Shown one piece after another: positions 33,825 to 42,606 of a DNA stretch of 64,000 bases. The notes beneath the pieces are model-generated. The model ran no database searches. It was not told the DNA's origin and saw only the letters and a list, made by a program, of their open reading frames with translations. The position numbers and the translations under genes were made by a program. Each line of letters opens with the position of its first letter. The first letter of the stretch is position 1. This stretch comes from Maricaulis sp017643475 (GTDB taxonomy: Bacteria > Pseudomonadota > Alphaproteobacteria > Caulobacterales > Maricaulaceae): the NCBI RefSeq assembly GCF_047123815.1, contig NZ_CP138920.1, positions 868,001 through 932,000 of the forward strand, in the 5' to 3' direction.

Positions 33825-34920
33825 TCTGATCACCGTCGAGATTCCCCTCGGGGAGCGCAGCTATAATGTCGTCATCGGCCCGGAAGCGCTGATGACGGTG
33901 TCTCCGCTGGTCGCCGAGATGATGCAGCGTGGCCGGGCGATCATCGTGACGGACGAGATTGTCGCCCAGCACCACCTGGCCGGTGTCAAAACCCTCCTGA
34001 CGGCCCAGGGACTCACCGTGGAAACCATCACCATGCCACCGGGTGAAACGAGCAAGAGTTTCGCCGGCCTGGAAGGTGTGGTGAGCCGCCTGCTCGATCT
34101 CAATGTTGACCGCAACGAGACCATCATCGCCCTGGGCGGCGGGGTCATTGGCGACCTGGCGGGATTTGCAGCGGCCGTGACCAAGCGCGGGGTAAATTTC
34201 ATCCAGATCCCGACGACGCTGCTGTCGCAAGTCGACAGCTCGGTGGGCGGAAAGACCGGTATCAATACCGGTCACGGCAAGAATTTTGTGGGCGCCTTCC
34301 ACCAACCCCGGATGGTCGTCGCTGATCTCGGCCTGCTAACCACCCTGCCTGACCGCGAACTGCTGTCGGGATATGCGGAGATCGTGAAAGCAGCGCTGAT
34401 CGATGACGCCAGGCTCTTTGACTCGCTGGAAAAGATCGGCGTGCAGGTGTTTGACAGCCGCGCGCTATCACAGGCCATCGCTGCCGCCGTCGCCTTCAAG
34501 GCCCGCATTGTCGCCGAGGACGAACAGGAACGCGGTCGCCGAGCCCTGCTCAATCTGGGCCACACCTTCGGACACGCGTTCGAGGCCGAGGCGCCCAAGG
34601 ATGTTATCCGTCATGGCGAGGCCGTGGCAGCCGGCATGGCGCTGGCGTTTGAATACTCGGTGCAGCTGGGCGTCTGCCCGGCAGAGGATGCCGCGCGGGT
34701 TATCGCGCACCTGGACGATATCGGCCTGCCCAGCGAGGCAGGAAAGCTCGCTCACACACAGTGGGATGCCCGACGCCTGGTGGCCCGTATGCGCGATGAC
34801 AAGAAGAACCAGGACGGGCGTATCACACTCATCCTCGCGCGCGGCATCGGAAACGCTTACATTGAGACCAATGTAGACGAGGAAGACCTCGTCGCCTTTC
34901 TGGAGACAAAGCTCAAATGA
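33817..34920 (+). CDS. aroB: 3-dehydroquinate synthase
   Basis: AroB converts DAHP to 3-dehydroquinate using NAD and a metal. The 367-residue protein has the NAD-binding GGGVIGDLAGFAAA, the PTTLLSQVDSSVGGKTGIN loop and the zinc-binding HTFGHAFEA and HGEAVAAGMA segments. It is coupled to aroK upstream (eight-base overlap) and to the CorC-type gene downstream (four-base overlap, ATGA). Confidence 0.97.
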   Translation: MSDLITVEIPLGERSYNVVIGPEALMTVSPLVAEMMQRGRAIIVTDEIVAQHHLAGVKTLLTAQGLTVETITMPPGETSKSFAGLEGVVSRLLDLNVDRNETIIALGGGVIGDLAGFAAAVTKRGVNFIQIPTTLLSQVDSSVGGKTGINTGHGKNFVGAFHQPRMVVADLGLLTTLPDRELLSGYAEIVKAALIDDARLFDSLEKIGVQVFDSRALSQAIAAAVAFKARIVAEDEQERGRRALLNLGHTFGHAFEAEAPKDVIRHGEAVAAGMALAFEYSVQLGVCPAEDAARVIAHLDDIGLPSEAGKLAHTQWDARRLVARMRDDKKNQDGRITLILARGIGNAYIETNVDEEDLVAFLETKLK

Positions 34921-36185
34921 GCATTGACTGGAGTCTGGTCGGACCAGCACTCATGATCGTCGGACTGCTGTGCCTGTCCGCTTTCTTTTCGGGATCAGAG
35001 ACCTCTCTCACCGCGACGTCGCGTGCGCGAATGCTGCAGCTGGAGAAGGATGGAACACCCGCCGCCGGCCGGGTCAACCGGTTGATATCAGACGGGGAAA
35101 GCCTGCTCGGATCGATCCTGCTTGGCAATAATCTGGTCAATATCGCCGCCTCGATGATCGTCGGACAATTGTTCGAACGCATGCTGGGCGGCAATGCCAT
35201 TCTCTGGGCCACCCTGGTGATGACCTTCCTGGTTCTGATCTTTGCCGAGGTCCTGCCGAAAACCTATGCCCTGTCCAATCCGGACCGGTTCGCGCTGGCG
35301 GTCTCGCGCCCCATCCTGCTGGCCGTACGCGTGTTCGCACCAATCGTGGCGGGCGTTCAGTTCATCGTGCGCGGCGTGCTGACCCTGTTTGGCGCCAAGG
35401 TTGAAGGCCCGGTCCTGTCGGCCCATGACGAGCTGCGCGGCACCATCGAGCTGCACCACGAGGAAGGCGGCGTGGTCAAGGATGACCGCGACATGCTGGG
35501 TGGCGTGCTGGACCTGCGTGACCTGACCGTCGACGACATCATGGTGCACCGCAAATCCATCCTCATGATTGATGCGGATCGCCCGGCCGAGGAGATCGTC
35601 TCCACCGCCCTGCACAGCCCGCATACCCGCCTGCCGCTCTACAAGGACGAGCTGGAGAACATCACCGGCGTGCTGCATGTGCGCGATCTTGCCCGGGCCC
35701 TGCACGAAGCCGAGGGTGACGCGTCCCAGGTCGATATCAACGCCATTCGCCGCGATCCCTGGTTTGTACCGGAAACCACCGAAGTGCTCGACCAGCTCAA
35801 CGCCTTCCGCGAAAAGCGCGAGCATTTTGCCCTGGTCGTCGATGAATACGGTGCCCTGATGGGGCTGGTAACACTCGAAGACATTCTCGAGGAGATTGTC
35901 GGCACGATCGAGGATGAACACGATATCCAGGTCGAGGGTATTCAAGCGGAAGAAGACGGCACCTGGGTCGTTGATGGCGTCGTCCCAATCCGCGATCTCA
36001 ACCGTGCGCTCGACTGGGACCTGCCGGACGAGGAAGCTGTGACGGTGGCCGGACTTGTGATCCACGAGGCCCAGACCATCCCGGAACGCGGCCAGGTTTT
36101 CCGCTTCCACGGCGTGCGTTTCGAAGTCATCGAACGCCGCCGCAACCAGCTCACCATGCTGCGCGTCTGCCCGAGCCCGGACTAG
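34917..36185 (+). CDS. CNNM/CBS-domain membrane protein of the HlyC/CorC family
   Basis: A 422-residue protein: a DUF21/CNNM membrane domain in about the first 180 residues (FFSGSETSLTATSRARM at the start), a pair of CBS domains at about 200-330 (VDDIMVHRKSILMID, LVVDEYGALMGLVTLEDILEEIVG), and a C-terminal CorC_HlyC domain. Relatives are tied to magnesium or cobalt efflux and resistance. The position after aroKB recurs in alphaproteobacteria. It ends at CTAG shared with the next lipoprotein gene. Confidence 0.9.
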   Translation: MSIDWSLVGPALMIVGLLCLSAFFSGSETSLTATSRARMLQLEKDGTPAAGRVNRLISDGESLLGSILLGNNLVNIAASMIVGQLFERMLGGNAILWATLVMTFLVLIFAEVLPKTYALSNPDRFALAVSRPILLAVRVFAPIVAGVQFIVRGVLTLFGAKVEGPVLSAHDELRGTIELHHEEGGVVKDDRDMLGGVLDLRDLTVDDIMVHRKSILMIDADRPAEEIVSTALHSPHTRLPLYKDELENITGVLHVRDLARALHEAEGDASQVDINAIRRDPWFVPETTEVLDQLNAFREKREHFALVVDEYGALMGLVTLEDILEEIVGTIEDEHDIQVEGIQAEEDGTWVVDGVVPIRDLNRALDWDLPDEEAVTVAGLVIHEAQTIPERGQVFRFHGVRFEVIERRRNQLTMLRVCPSPD

Positions 36186-36937
36186 TCCTGCGACACGTCT
36201 TCGGTCTCGAAGCCCTCACCCTCGAAGTATTCCGGACAGGTTCCGCGCGGCGTATCCCCGCGCGGGCCGCCGGCCTCGTCGCGGGTATTGACCAGCAGGT
36301 CGCCGAACGCGTCCGCAAAGGACTGGGCGAGATCCTCGCCATCGGATGTGGAGCCGATATCACCGCGCAACAGGGTCAGGGTGCCGCCGCCCGAGGCCAG
36401 GTGATTGCGCGCATCATACTGCATCGCCGCGATCTGCTGACCGCTCTCGTCGAGGAGCTCGCCCTCGGCGGCGAGAGCGCCGATACCAATCGGCACACGC
36501 GGGTTAAGCGGACCGGGCACAAAAACGCCGATAATCCCGGAAGCGCCGGCAGCGACCGGATTGGTCGCGTCAAAGCCGGTAATCGTCAGCTCAACCGAGT
36601 GGCTGGCGCCTTCTGCATCACTGCGCACCTCGAAACCGCCCCGCGCGAGCCGGCGACACATCGTGCGTGACAGCACCCCAGCGACCCGGTCCAGCCGCTC
36701 GGCATCCACGCCCGAGGCCTCGGCCACACCTGCGGCCACGCTTGCACGCTGGAGATAGATGCTGACCACGCCCGCCATGGCCGCGCTGTCAGCATATTCC
36801 CGCACCGGCACCAGACCGCGCTCGGCGTCCTGCAGGCGCTCATAGCTGGACAGGGTCTGCACCTGGGCGACATTGCTCGCGCAGGCACCCAGGGTGAGGC
36901 AGCCACCGGCCGCAGCAAGCAGGAATTTCAATCGCAT
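36182..36937 (-). CDS. DUF3313-like lipoprotein
   Basis: A 251-residue lipoprotein with lipobox LGAC (C19), then a predicted beta-rich domain with SVELTITGFDATNP and a glycine-rich turn. The pattern fits DUF3313, a family of outer-membrane-associated lipoproteins of unknown function; I am only moderately sure. The C-terminal tail is acidic. The start at 36937 has GAGGG upstream, partly inside an eight-base inverted repeat. The stop overlaps that of the CorC-type gene. Confidence 0.65.
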   Translation of the reverse strand: MRLKFLLAAAGGCLTLGACASNVAQVQTLSSYERLQDAERGLVPVREYADSAAMAGVVSIYLQRASVAAGVAEASGVDAERLDRVAGVLSRTMCRRLARGGFEVRSDAEGASHSVELTITGFDATNPVAAGASGIIGVFVPGPLNPRVPIGIGALAAEGELLDESGQQIAAMQYDARNHLASGGGTLTLLRGDIGSTSDGEDLAQSFADAFGDLLVNTRDEAGGPRGDTPRGTCPEYFEGEGFETEDVSQD

Positions 36938-36943
36938 ATCACC

Positions 36944-36965
36944 CTCGCAACTCAACAGTTGCGAG
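36944..36965 (-). promoter_or_regulatory. Hairpin adjoining the ribosome-binding site of the DUF3313-like gene
   Basis: On the minus strand CTCGCAAC and GTTGCGAG form a perfect eight-base stem with a six-base loop. Its 3-prime arm holds part of the GAGG sequence before the ATG at 36937, so it could reduce translation. Confidence 0.4.
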
Positions 36966-37020
36966 CGAAACTAGGCCCTGCCCGCTCAAGGTCAATGAAT
37001 AAGCACGACCCCAGAAGATA

Positions 37021-37043
37021 GGGCGGGCCCGGAAAGCCCGCCC
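37021..37043 (-). terminator. G+C-rich hairpin after the alpha/beta-hydrolase gene
   Basis: GGGCGGGC (37021-37028) and GCCCGCCC (37036-37043) form a strong stem 28 bp past the stop at 37071 on the minus strand. The following T content is low, so termination is only likely. Confidence 0.5.
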
Positions 37044-37070
37044 TCGCACCAGGAGACAATTGGCGCGGAT

Positions 37071-37748
37071 CTAGTGATGTGCGCGGGAGCCCTCACCGAA
37101 CTCGGCCTCGATGCGCTGAAAGAGCGGTCGGCCGGAGAGCTGGGACAGTACATGGCCACCGTTTTCGATGATCTCGATTTCCGCATCCGTACCCATGCGT
37201 TCGAAACGGCGATGGGCGGCCTCGCTCTCACGCAGCCAGTAACCTTCATTCTCGCCGACGATGAAACGGATCTGCATGTCGGACAGCGGCTCGTATTCGG
37301 AACGCTGGCGTGGATGCCCGGGCATGGCCAGCACGCCGCGGAAACGATCCGGCAGCGCGGCTGCGATACGGAAGACACCGGCACTGCTGGCGGAATAGCC
37401 AAAGATGTGGAAACTGTCCGAAGCCACATTCACAGGTGAGGCGATATAGTCCAGCGCCTCGGCAGACTGCTCGACAGAATACTGCCGCTCCTCGACACCG
37501 GCACGCACCACAACCCAGCCGAACTCCGCCGGATCGTCGTGCAGGAAAAACGTCCCGACCGATATCATCACCGGATATTCGCGGTCGGGATCAAAATCAT
37601 CCGGGAAGTAAAAGCCCATGGGCATGCTCGCCCCGCCAGACGGCTCGACCTCGACATATTCGTCCGCCGGGGTTGCCTCATCCGTCTGGGCGAAGGCCGC
37701 ACCGGTGATCACAAACTGGGACACAGCCCAGCTCAGGAGAGTTTTCAT
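37071..37748 (-). CDS. Secreted alpha/beta-hydrolase
   Basis: A 225-residue protein with a signal peptide ending AFA-Q near residue 20. The fold is shown by FYFPDDFDPDREYPVMISVG, the nucleophile elbow FGYSASSAG with S119, GVLAMPGHP, and a C-terminal GGHV histidine. The elbow has serine instead of the usual glycine after the nucleophile (GYSAS). It resembles esterase/PHB depolymerase-like proteins; the substrate is unknown. It precedes the lipoprotein gene on the same strand, separated by a hairpin. Confidence 0.75.
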   Translation of the reverse strand: MKTLLSWAVSQFVITGAAFAQTDEATPADEYVEVEPSGGASMPMGFYFPDDFDPDREYPVMISVGTFFLHDDPAEFGWVVVRAGVEERQYSVEQSAEALDYIASPVNVASDSFHIFGYSASSAGVFRIAAALPDRFRGVLAMPGHPRQRSEYEPLSDMQIRFIVGENEGYWLRESEAAHRRFERMGTDAEIEIIENGGHVLSQLSGRPLFQRIEAEFGEGSRAHH

Positions 37749-37845
37749 ACCGCTTGCTCCAATAAAATTCGAAGCCAGCCATACCCAACCACCTGGCAGG
37801 TGCCAGCGGATCAGGGATCAGTGGTGTGAAAAACGAGATGAGCGG

Positions 37846-38097
37846 TCAGTGTTCGGGATGACGGTCGATTTCACGCGCTACATCATTGGGAACATCCACC
37901 GGACGCGACGTCGTCGCCTTTCGGATCATGCCGACAAATCCGACCAGGATCACCAGCGCCAGCCATCCGCCTGCGACCATGCCCAGGACAACCGGACGGA
38001 ATTCCAGCGTGCCGAAATTCATGAAGTCACGCGCCAACAGGCCACCATAGACCAGGACAGCGAGGACGCCGGACCAGAGGGCGAAAGGAATACGCAT
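37846..38097 (-). CDS. Small two-pass membrane protein (83 aa)
   Basis: Two hydrophobic segments (FALWSGVLAVLVYGGLL and VVLGMVAGGWLALVILVGFVG) are followed by a charged tail. No family is recognised. The ATG at 38097 has GGGAG upstream. It follows the response regulator gene by 47 bp on the same strand and so probably belongs to the two-component operon. Confidence 0.6.
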   Translation of the reverse strand: MRIPFALWSGVLAVLVYGGLLARDFMNFGTLEFRPVVLGMVAGGWLALVILVGFVGMIRKATTSRPVDVPNDVAREIDRHPEH

Positions 38098-38144
38098 CGA
38101 ACAGGATCTCCCTTGAGTGGGTCCAGTTTAAGACCAAGCGGCAG

Positions 38145-38747
38145 TTACAGCCAGCCCCTTTCTCGCGCCAAGCGTGCAGCTTCCACCCGGTTCGTTGCGC
38201 CCAGCTTGCTGCTGGCCTTGTGCAGATAATTGCGCACCGTGCCCCGCGCCAGCCCGCTTGCCTCCGCGATCTGGATACTGTCCAGCCCTGTCTCGGCAAG
38301 GCGAAGCAGGCGGCGTTCGGTGTCATTGAGCGGATCGGTTTCACCCCAGGCCTCCCGGATCAGCCCCTCCTGGATGACCTGTTCGCCCGCCACGACACGG
38401 CGGATAGCCTGCGCCAATTCCTGTGAGGGTGTGTCCTTGAGGACATATCCGGCGACACCGGCATCCAGCGCCCGCCGCAGATATCCCGGCCGGTCGAACG
38501 TCGTCACGATCAACACCCGGGTGCGGATCGTCTCGCGCCGGATTGTGGCCGCCAGCTCCAGCCCGGTCATGCCCGGCATCTCGATATCGCTGAGCAGAAC
38601 ATCCGGTGCATCCGCGCGCACATGGCGCAGCGCCTCGTCACCGGTCGCAGCGGCGCCGACGATCTCGATATCACTCTCCAGCGCCAGCAATGTTGCCAGG
38701 GCGTCGCGCAACATCACCTGGTCCTCGGCAATCAGCACCTTGATCAT
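38145..38747 (-). CDS. NarL/LuxR-family response regulator
   Basis: A 200-residue regulator: a receiver domain with acidic pocket ED at residues 8-9, phospho-acceptor D54 (LLSDIEMPG) and a conserved lysine in VLKD; then a LuxR-type helix-turn-helix at about 135-195 (LNDTERRLLRLAETGLDSIQIA, GTVRNYLHKASSKLGATNR). It overlaps the sensor kinase gene by four bases (ATGA), so the two are partners. Targets are unknown; the palindrome in front of the operon is a candidate site. Confidence 0.9.
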   Translation of the reverse strand: MIKVLIAEDQVMLRDALATLLALESDIEIVGAAATGDEALRHVRADAPDVLLSDIEMPGMTGLELAATIRRETIRTRVLIVTTFDRPGYLRRALDAGVAGYVLKDTPSQELAQAIRRVVAGEQVIQEGLIREAWGETDPLNDTERRLLRLAETGLDSIQIAEASGLARGTVRNYLHKASSKLGATNRVEAARLARERGWL

Positions 38748-39814
38748 GACAGCTGCTCCGGCAAGGACACCCGAACAGCAAACCCGCCCTCAACACAGAG
38801 TTCGAAAAGACCGTCCACCGCCTCGACGCGCTCGCGCATGCCGCTCAGGCCATTCCCTTCAGCAGGTCTGCCACCACGGCCATTGTCCCGGACGGAAATC
38901 CGGTGACGGCCGGCTTCCCTCACAAAAGCAATCTCGACACGGCTGGCCTGTGCATGGCGCAGGATATTGGTCGATGCCTCGCGCAGAACCATCACCAGCG
39001 CCGCTTCCGGCTCCCCGCTCAAGGCTGGCAGTTCCCCCTGCACGAGCACCTCGATCCCGGCGCTTTCCAGGGCCGCGATCACGCTTTTCAGCTCGGACTG
39101 GAGCGAACGGTCGCGCAGGCCGCTGACCGCATCACGGACCTCGCTGAGCGCGTCCCGGGAAATCGTCTGGATGGCCTCAATTTCCTGGCGCGCCATGTCC
39201 GGCTTTTGCTCGAACAGGCGGGCGGCCAGATCCGCCTTGAGCGAAATCACCGACAGCGAGTGCCCCAGCAGGTCGTGCAGATCCTTGGAAATGCGCGAAC
39301 GCTCCGCTTCCACGGCAGCAGCAGCGGCGCGAGCCTGGCGATCCTCCGCTTCCAGCTCGCTCTCGGCCCTCCGGGCGGCAGAGGATGCTGTCAGGCCCGA
39401 CAGCGCTGAGAGAACCACCACGGCCAGGGTGAAATACCAGGGCGCACCAATCAGTACACACCCCAGCACCCCCGCCGGCCCCAGCACGATTAGAGCGGGC
39501 ACACGCAACCGCGTATCCGGCAGGCGCGCGATCATGGGAGCTGCAAAGACGATGAACACGGCGGAGCCGAAATTCATGGCAGCCATCGCCAATCCCAGAC
39601 ACACCGCCAGTCCCGATGCCACCAGCACCGTCCAGTCCATGCGCCGCATGGTGAAGACGTAAAGCGCGACAAACCCAACCAGCGCGCCCAGCGAGAGTGC
39701 GATCTCTGTCGTGTTAGGCGGGTCGACAAACCAGGCGAGGAAGAAACACCCCAGATAGACCAGGTCCAGCCAGGGTTTCTTCGTGGTGAAAAGGGTTTTC
39801 AGGGAAGCCATCAT
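38744..39814 (-). CDS. Sensor histidine kinase (HisKA_3, DesK/NarX-like)
   Basis: A 356-residue kinase with about five hydrophobic segments in residues 15-140, a coiled stretch, and the HisKA_3 dimerisation motif with phospho-acceptor H180 in ISKDLHDLLGHSL. The ATPase domain shows REASTNILRHAQAS and ISVRDNGRGGRP. The multi-pass input part without a large periplasmic loop suggests sensing in or at the membrane, as in DesK. It is coupled to the response regulator and follows a membrane-protein gene. Confidence 0.9.
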   Translation of the reverse strand: MMASLKTLFTTKKPWLDLVYLGCFFLAWFVDPPNTTEIALSLGALVGFVALYVFTMRRMDWTVLVASGLAVCLGLAMAAMNFGSAVFIVFAAPMIARLPDTRLRVPALIVLGPAGVLGCVLIGAPWYFTLAVVVLSALSGLTASSAARRAESELEAEDRQARAAAAAVEAERSRISKDLHDLLGHSLSVISLKADLAARLFEQKPDMARQEIEAIQTISRDALSEVRDAVSGLRDRSLQSELKSVIAALESAGIEVLVQGELPALSGEPEAALVMVLREASTNILRHAQASRVEIAFVREAGRHRISVRDNGRGGRPAEGNGLSGMRERVEAVDGLFELCVEGGFAVRVSLPEQLS

Positions 39815-39830
39815 TCGCGTTCAGAATCAC

Positions 39831-40409
39831 CTATTGCGCTTGTCTCTTGCGTACCATGGAAACCTCGAAAGCAATGCCGCCTGCCGCGAGCAAATAGAGA
39901 ATGGCGATGGCAAAGGGCAGCAGGGTCAGGCGTGCCTCCGGCATGGCGTAGAACATCACCGTAACCACGATCATGCGGGCGAAGGCGTGGATGAAACAGG
40001 CTTTGGAAGCATAACCCCAGCCGATCACCACCCAGTGGATGGTCATGCCGATGGCCAGCGTCAGCACGGTCAACTCCGGCTGCACGCCGATCACCGCGAA
40101 ATGCATGGGCCAGAGGAAGTTGATGCCCATCACCGCCCAGATGGCGGCACCGCCGACCGGCGATTTGGCCTTCATGAAGTTGGCCCGCAGCGGCTTTTGC
40201 AGCAACAGGCCCAGCGGGAAGATCATGCCGGACCCGGCAGCCGCAAACAGCGCCCAGTCCGCCAGCGGCAGGCGGGAGCCAAGAATCCCCAGCACGATCC
40301 AGTAGATCGCCCCGGCAACCGGGAGCGAAATTCCACCTCCTGCTGCGACAAAATAGCGATGGCGCTCGGCCAGAAGGGCTTGGGAAGTGATCAGAGGAGT
40401 ATCAGTCAT
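39831..40409 (-). CDS. Multi-pass membrane protein ahead of the two-component genes
   Basis: A 192-residue protein with about six hydrophobic segments (for example YWIVLGILGSRLP, LFAAAGSGMIFPLGLLL, LTVLTLAIGMTIHWVVIGWGY). I recognise no firmly named family. It is the first gene of the operon, 16 bp before the sensor kinase, and may be what the kinase monitors or controls. The start at 40409 follows a palindrome-rich promoter region. Confidence 0.65.
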   Translation of the reverse strand: MTDTPLITSQALLAERHRYFVAAGGGISLPVAGAIYWIVLGILGSRLPLADWALFAAAGSGMIFPLGLLLQKPLRANFMKAKSPVGGAAIWAVMGINFLWPMHFAVIGVQPELTVLTLAIGMTIHWVVIGWGYASKACFIHAFARMIVVTVMFYAMPEARLTLLPFAIAILYLLAAGGIAFEVSMVRKRQAQ

Positions 40410-40472
40410 GTCAGGCCTTTTCTTGTGTCTGGCCTCAACATGACCGCCCGCTGGACGATGGAATATTCACAC

Positions 40473-40501
40473 CTGTCACCGAAGTAGAGTGACAGCTGTC
40501 A
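40473..40501. promoter_or_regulatory. Palindromic operator candidate before the two-component operon
   Basis: A perfect 12-bp palindrome TGACAGCTGTCA (40490-40501) overlaps an inverted repeat CTGTCAC (40473-40479) / GTGACAG (40489-40495), giving three TGTCA half-sites in 29 bp between divergent genes. It suits a dimeric LuxR-type regulator. Confidence 0.45.
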
Positions 40502-40588
40502 TCATTTGCGACAGTTAGACACCTTGGCGCGGTGAGCAACGCATGGTATCCGCTGGCCAAATCCTAATTCGATCCTGGGGAATTCGAC

Positions 40589-40894
40589 ATGGCGTCTGAC
40601 CACGTACGCGGCGAAATGGACATCACCGAGCACAAGTCCACCTTTGACGGCTTCATGACGATGACGGTCTGGTCCTGTCTTCTGACCATCGTCATCCTGC
40701 TCTTCTTCATCCTGGTTTTTGCCATCGGCATGAACTGGATGGGTGCATTGATCGCAACGGGTGTTGTCGGCGTCGTTCTCGGCCTGGCCCTGTCGATGAA
40801 GACCTCCTGGCATGTCACGGTTGCAGGCCTGTTCGTGTCCGGCCTGATCGGCGGCGGCATCGTCAGCCTCTTCGGTGCCTTCCTTGCTGGCTAA
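40589..40894 (+). CDS. aa3-type cytochrome c oxidase subunit IV
   Basis: A 101-residue protein with the N-terminal motif GEMDITEHKSTFDGFMTMT typical of the small subunit IV of alphaproteobacterial aa3 oxidases, followed by hydrophobic segments. The classic subunit has one helix; here three hydrophobic stretches are visible, so the C-terminal half is longer than usual. It lies ahead of the transhydrogenase genes, a common alphaproteobacterial arrangement. Confidence 0.82.
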   Translation: MASDHVRGEMDITEHKSTFDGFMTMTVWSCLLTIVILLFFILVFAIGMNWMGALIATGVVGVVLGLALSMKTSWHVTVAGLFVSGLIGGGIVSLFGAFLAG

Positions 40895-41022
40895 CAGCGG
40901 AAAGTATTGAACTTTCAAACATCATGACCATTTGCGCCGGGAAGGAATCTTCCTGGCGGGTCTTCCCCTGACGCACGAAATCGCGCAATCTGCCCGCCAT
41001 ACGAGCCAAACGGCGGGACGAC

Positions 41023-42150
41023 ATGCGAATAGCCATTCTTAAAGAACGGGATGCGGGCGAAACCCGCGTCGCGGCCACCCCCGAAACCATCAAGAAATTC
41101 GTCAAGGCAGGCCATGTGCTTGCGGTCGAGAAAGGCGCCGGTATCGACGCCTCGATCCGGGACGAGGATTTCACCGAGGCCGGTGCCGAGATCGGCACGC
41201 TGGCCGCGACCCTGAAGGGCGCGGATGCGGTCTTCGCCGTGCGCAAGCCGGACGAGGCCACGCTCAAGAAAATCGCCAGGGGCACGCTGCTGGTCTCGCA
41301 TCTCGATCCGAGTGCAGAAGTTGCCGATGCCATGGCCGCTTCCGGTCTCGACGCCCTGTCGATGGAATTCGTGCCGCGCATCACCCGGGCCCAGGCCATG
41401 GATGCGCTGTCCTCCCAGTCCAACCTCGCCGGCTATCGCGCCGTCATCGAGGCCAGCCAGCTTTATGGCCGTGCCTTTCCGATGATGATGACCGCTGCGG
41501 GCACCGTGGCCCCGGCCAAGGCCTTTGTCATGGGCGTCGGCGTTGCCGGCCTGCAGGCGATCGCCACGGCGCGCCGCCTGGGCGCTGTCGTCACGGCTAC
41601 AGATGTACGTCCGGCCGTGAAGGAACAGGTCGCCTCGCTCGGCGCAAAATTCATCGCTGTCGAGGACGAGGAATTCAAACAGGCCGAGACGGCGGGCGGT
41701 TACGCCAAGCAGATGTCAGCGGAATACCAGGCCAAACAGGCCGAGCTGGTCGCCAGCCATATCGCCAAACAGGATGTGGTGGTCACCACCGCCCTCATCC
41801 CGGGCCGGCCGGCACCGAAACTGATCACCAAGGCCATGGTGGAGAGCATGAAACCCGGCTCGGTCATCGTCGACCTGGCGGCCCCGACGGGCGGCAATTG
41901 CGAGCTGACCAAGGCCGACGAGGTCGTCGATCATAACGGCGTGAAAATCGCCGGTTACAACAATCTTCCCGGCCGTCTCGCCGCCGACGCCTCGGCGCTC
42001 TACGCGAAGAACCTGGCCAACCTCCTGCCCCTGCTGGTGAATGAGGACGGCAATCGCGCCCCGCACTGGGATGACGAGATCATCCAGGGCATGGCGCTGA
42101 GCCGTGATGGCGCAGTTGTGCACCCGAATTTTGCGAAGGCCGATGCCTGA
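41023..42150 (+). CDS. pntAA: NAD(P) transhydrogenase subunit alpha, part 1
   Basis: The NAD(H)-binding domain I of proton-translocating transhydrogenase, which makes NADPH from NADH with the proton gradient. The 375-residue protein shows ETRVAATPETIKKFVKAGH, the RAQAMDALSSQSNLAGYRAV segment and the NAD motif VMGVGVAGLQAIATARRLGA. As in other alphaproteobacteria the alpha subunit is split. Its stop shares bases with the start of the next small gene (TGATG). Domain II (pntAB) comes only after three small genes. Confidence 0.96.
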   Translation: MRIAILKERDAGETRVAATPETIKKFVKAGHVLAVEKGAGIDASIRDEDFTEAGAEIGTLAATLKGADAVFAVRKPDEATLKKIARGTLLVSHLDPSAEVADAMAASGLDALSMEFVPRITRAQAMDALSSQSNLAGYRAVIEASQLYGRAFPMMMTAAGTVAPAKAFVMGVGVAGLQAIATARRLGAVVTATDVRPAVKEQVASLGAKFIAVEDEEFKQAETAGGYAKQMSAEYQAKQAELVASHIAKQDVVVTTALIPGRPAPKLITKAMVESMKPGSVIVDLAAPTGGNCELTKADEVVDHNGVKIAGYNNLPGRLAADASALYAKNLANLLPLLVNEDGNRAPHWDDEIIQGMALSRDGAVVHPNFAKADA

Positions 42151-42386
42151 TGCGACTGGCGCTGGCGATCATACTCACTCTTCTGGCAGGCTATCTCGTC
42201 GCTAACTACGCCGGGCCGATCGCCAATGCTTTGGGCCTATTCGGTGAGAGACCGCTCTATATCCCTGTGCCTGCAATTATCGTGAATCTCGCCCTGCCAG
42301 GGCTATATGCTCTATTGCTACTGGCGTCCGGTGCTGTGCTGTTACGAGACCACCTGCTTGTCGGGAGGTCGACCCATGCGCACTAG
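42150..42386 (+). CDS. Small two-pass membrane protein inside the pnt operon (1 of 3)
   Basis: 78 residues with two hydrophobic segments (LALAIILTLLAGYLVANY and IIVNLALPGLYALLLLASGAVLL). The ATG overlaps the pntAA stop by one base, and the end overlaps the next small gene by 11 bases. No family is recognised. Its place between pntAA and pntAB is unusual. Confidence 0.65.
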   Translation: MRLALAIILTLLAGYLVANYAGPIANALGLFGERPLYIPVPAIIVNLALPGLYALLLLASGAVLLRDHLLVGRSTHAH

Positions 42387-42606
42387 CCTGGCCTTCATCA
42401 ACTGCGCGATCGGCGCTGTGATATTGATCTGGATCGCCTTTCACTTCGCCTATCTGGACGGCTGGTTCGGCGGTAGTGAGATGTACCGCCCGATTGGTCC
42501 TGATTTCGGCGAGAACACGGCCGGCCTGCTCGCCCTGAGCGCCTTCCACCTGCTCACAGGCGCCTACCTCCTGCGAGGCGGGCACCTCGAACCGGAGGAA
42601 GCGTGA
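42376..42606 (+). CDS. Small two-pass membrane protein inside the pnt operon (2 of 3)
   Basis: 76 residues with hydrophobic segments FINCAIGAVILIWIAFHFAYL and LLALSAFHLLTGAYLL separated by an acidic loop containing GPDFGENTAG. GGGAGG precedes the ATG at 42376 at a good distance. The stop shares a base with the next start (TGATG). No family is recognised. Confidence 0.65.
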   Translation: MRTSLAFINCAIGAVILIWIAFHFAYLDGWFGGSEMYRPIGPDFGENTAGLLALSAFHLLTGAYLLRGGHLEPEEA

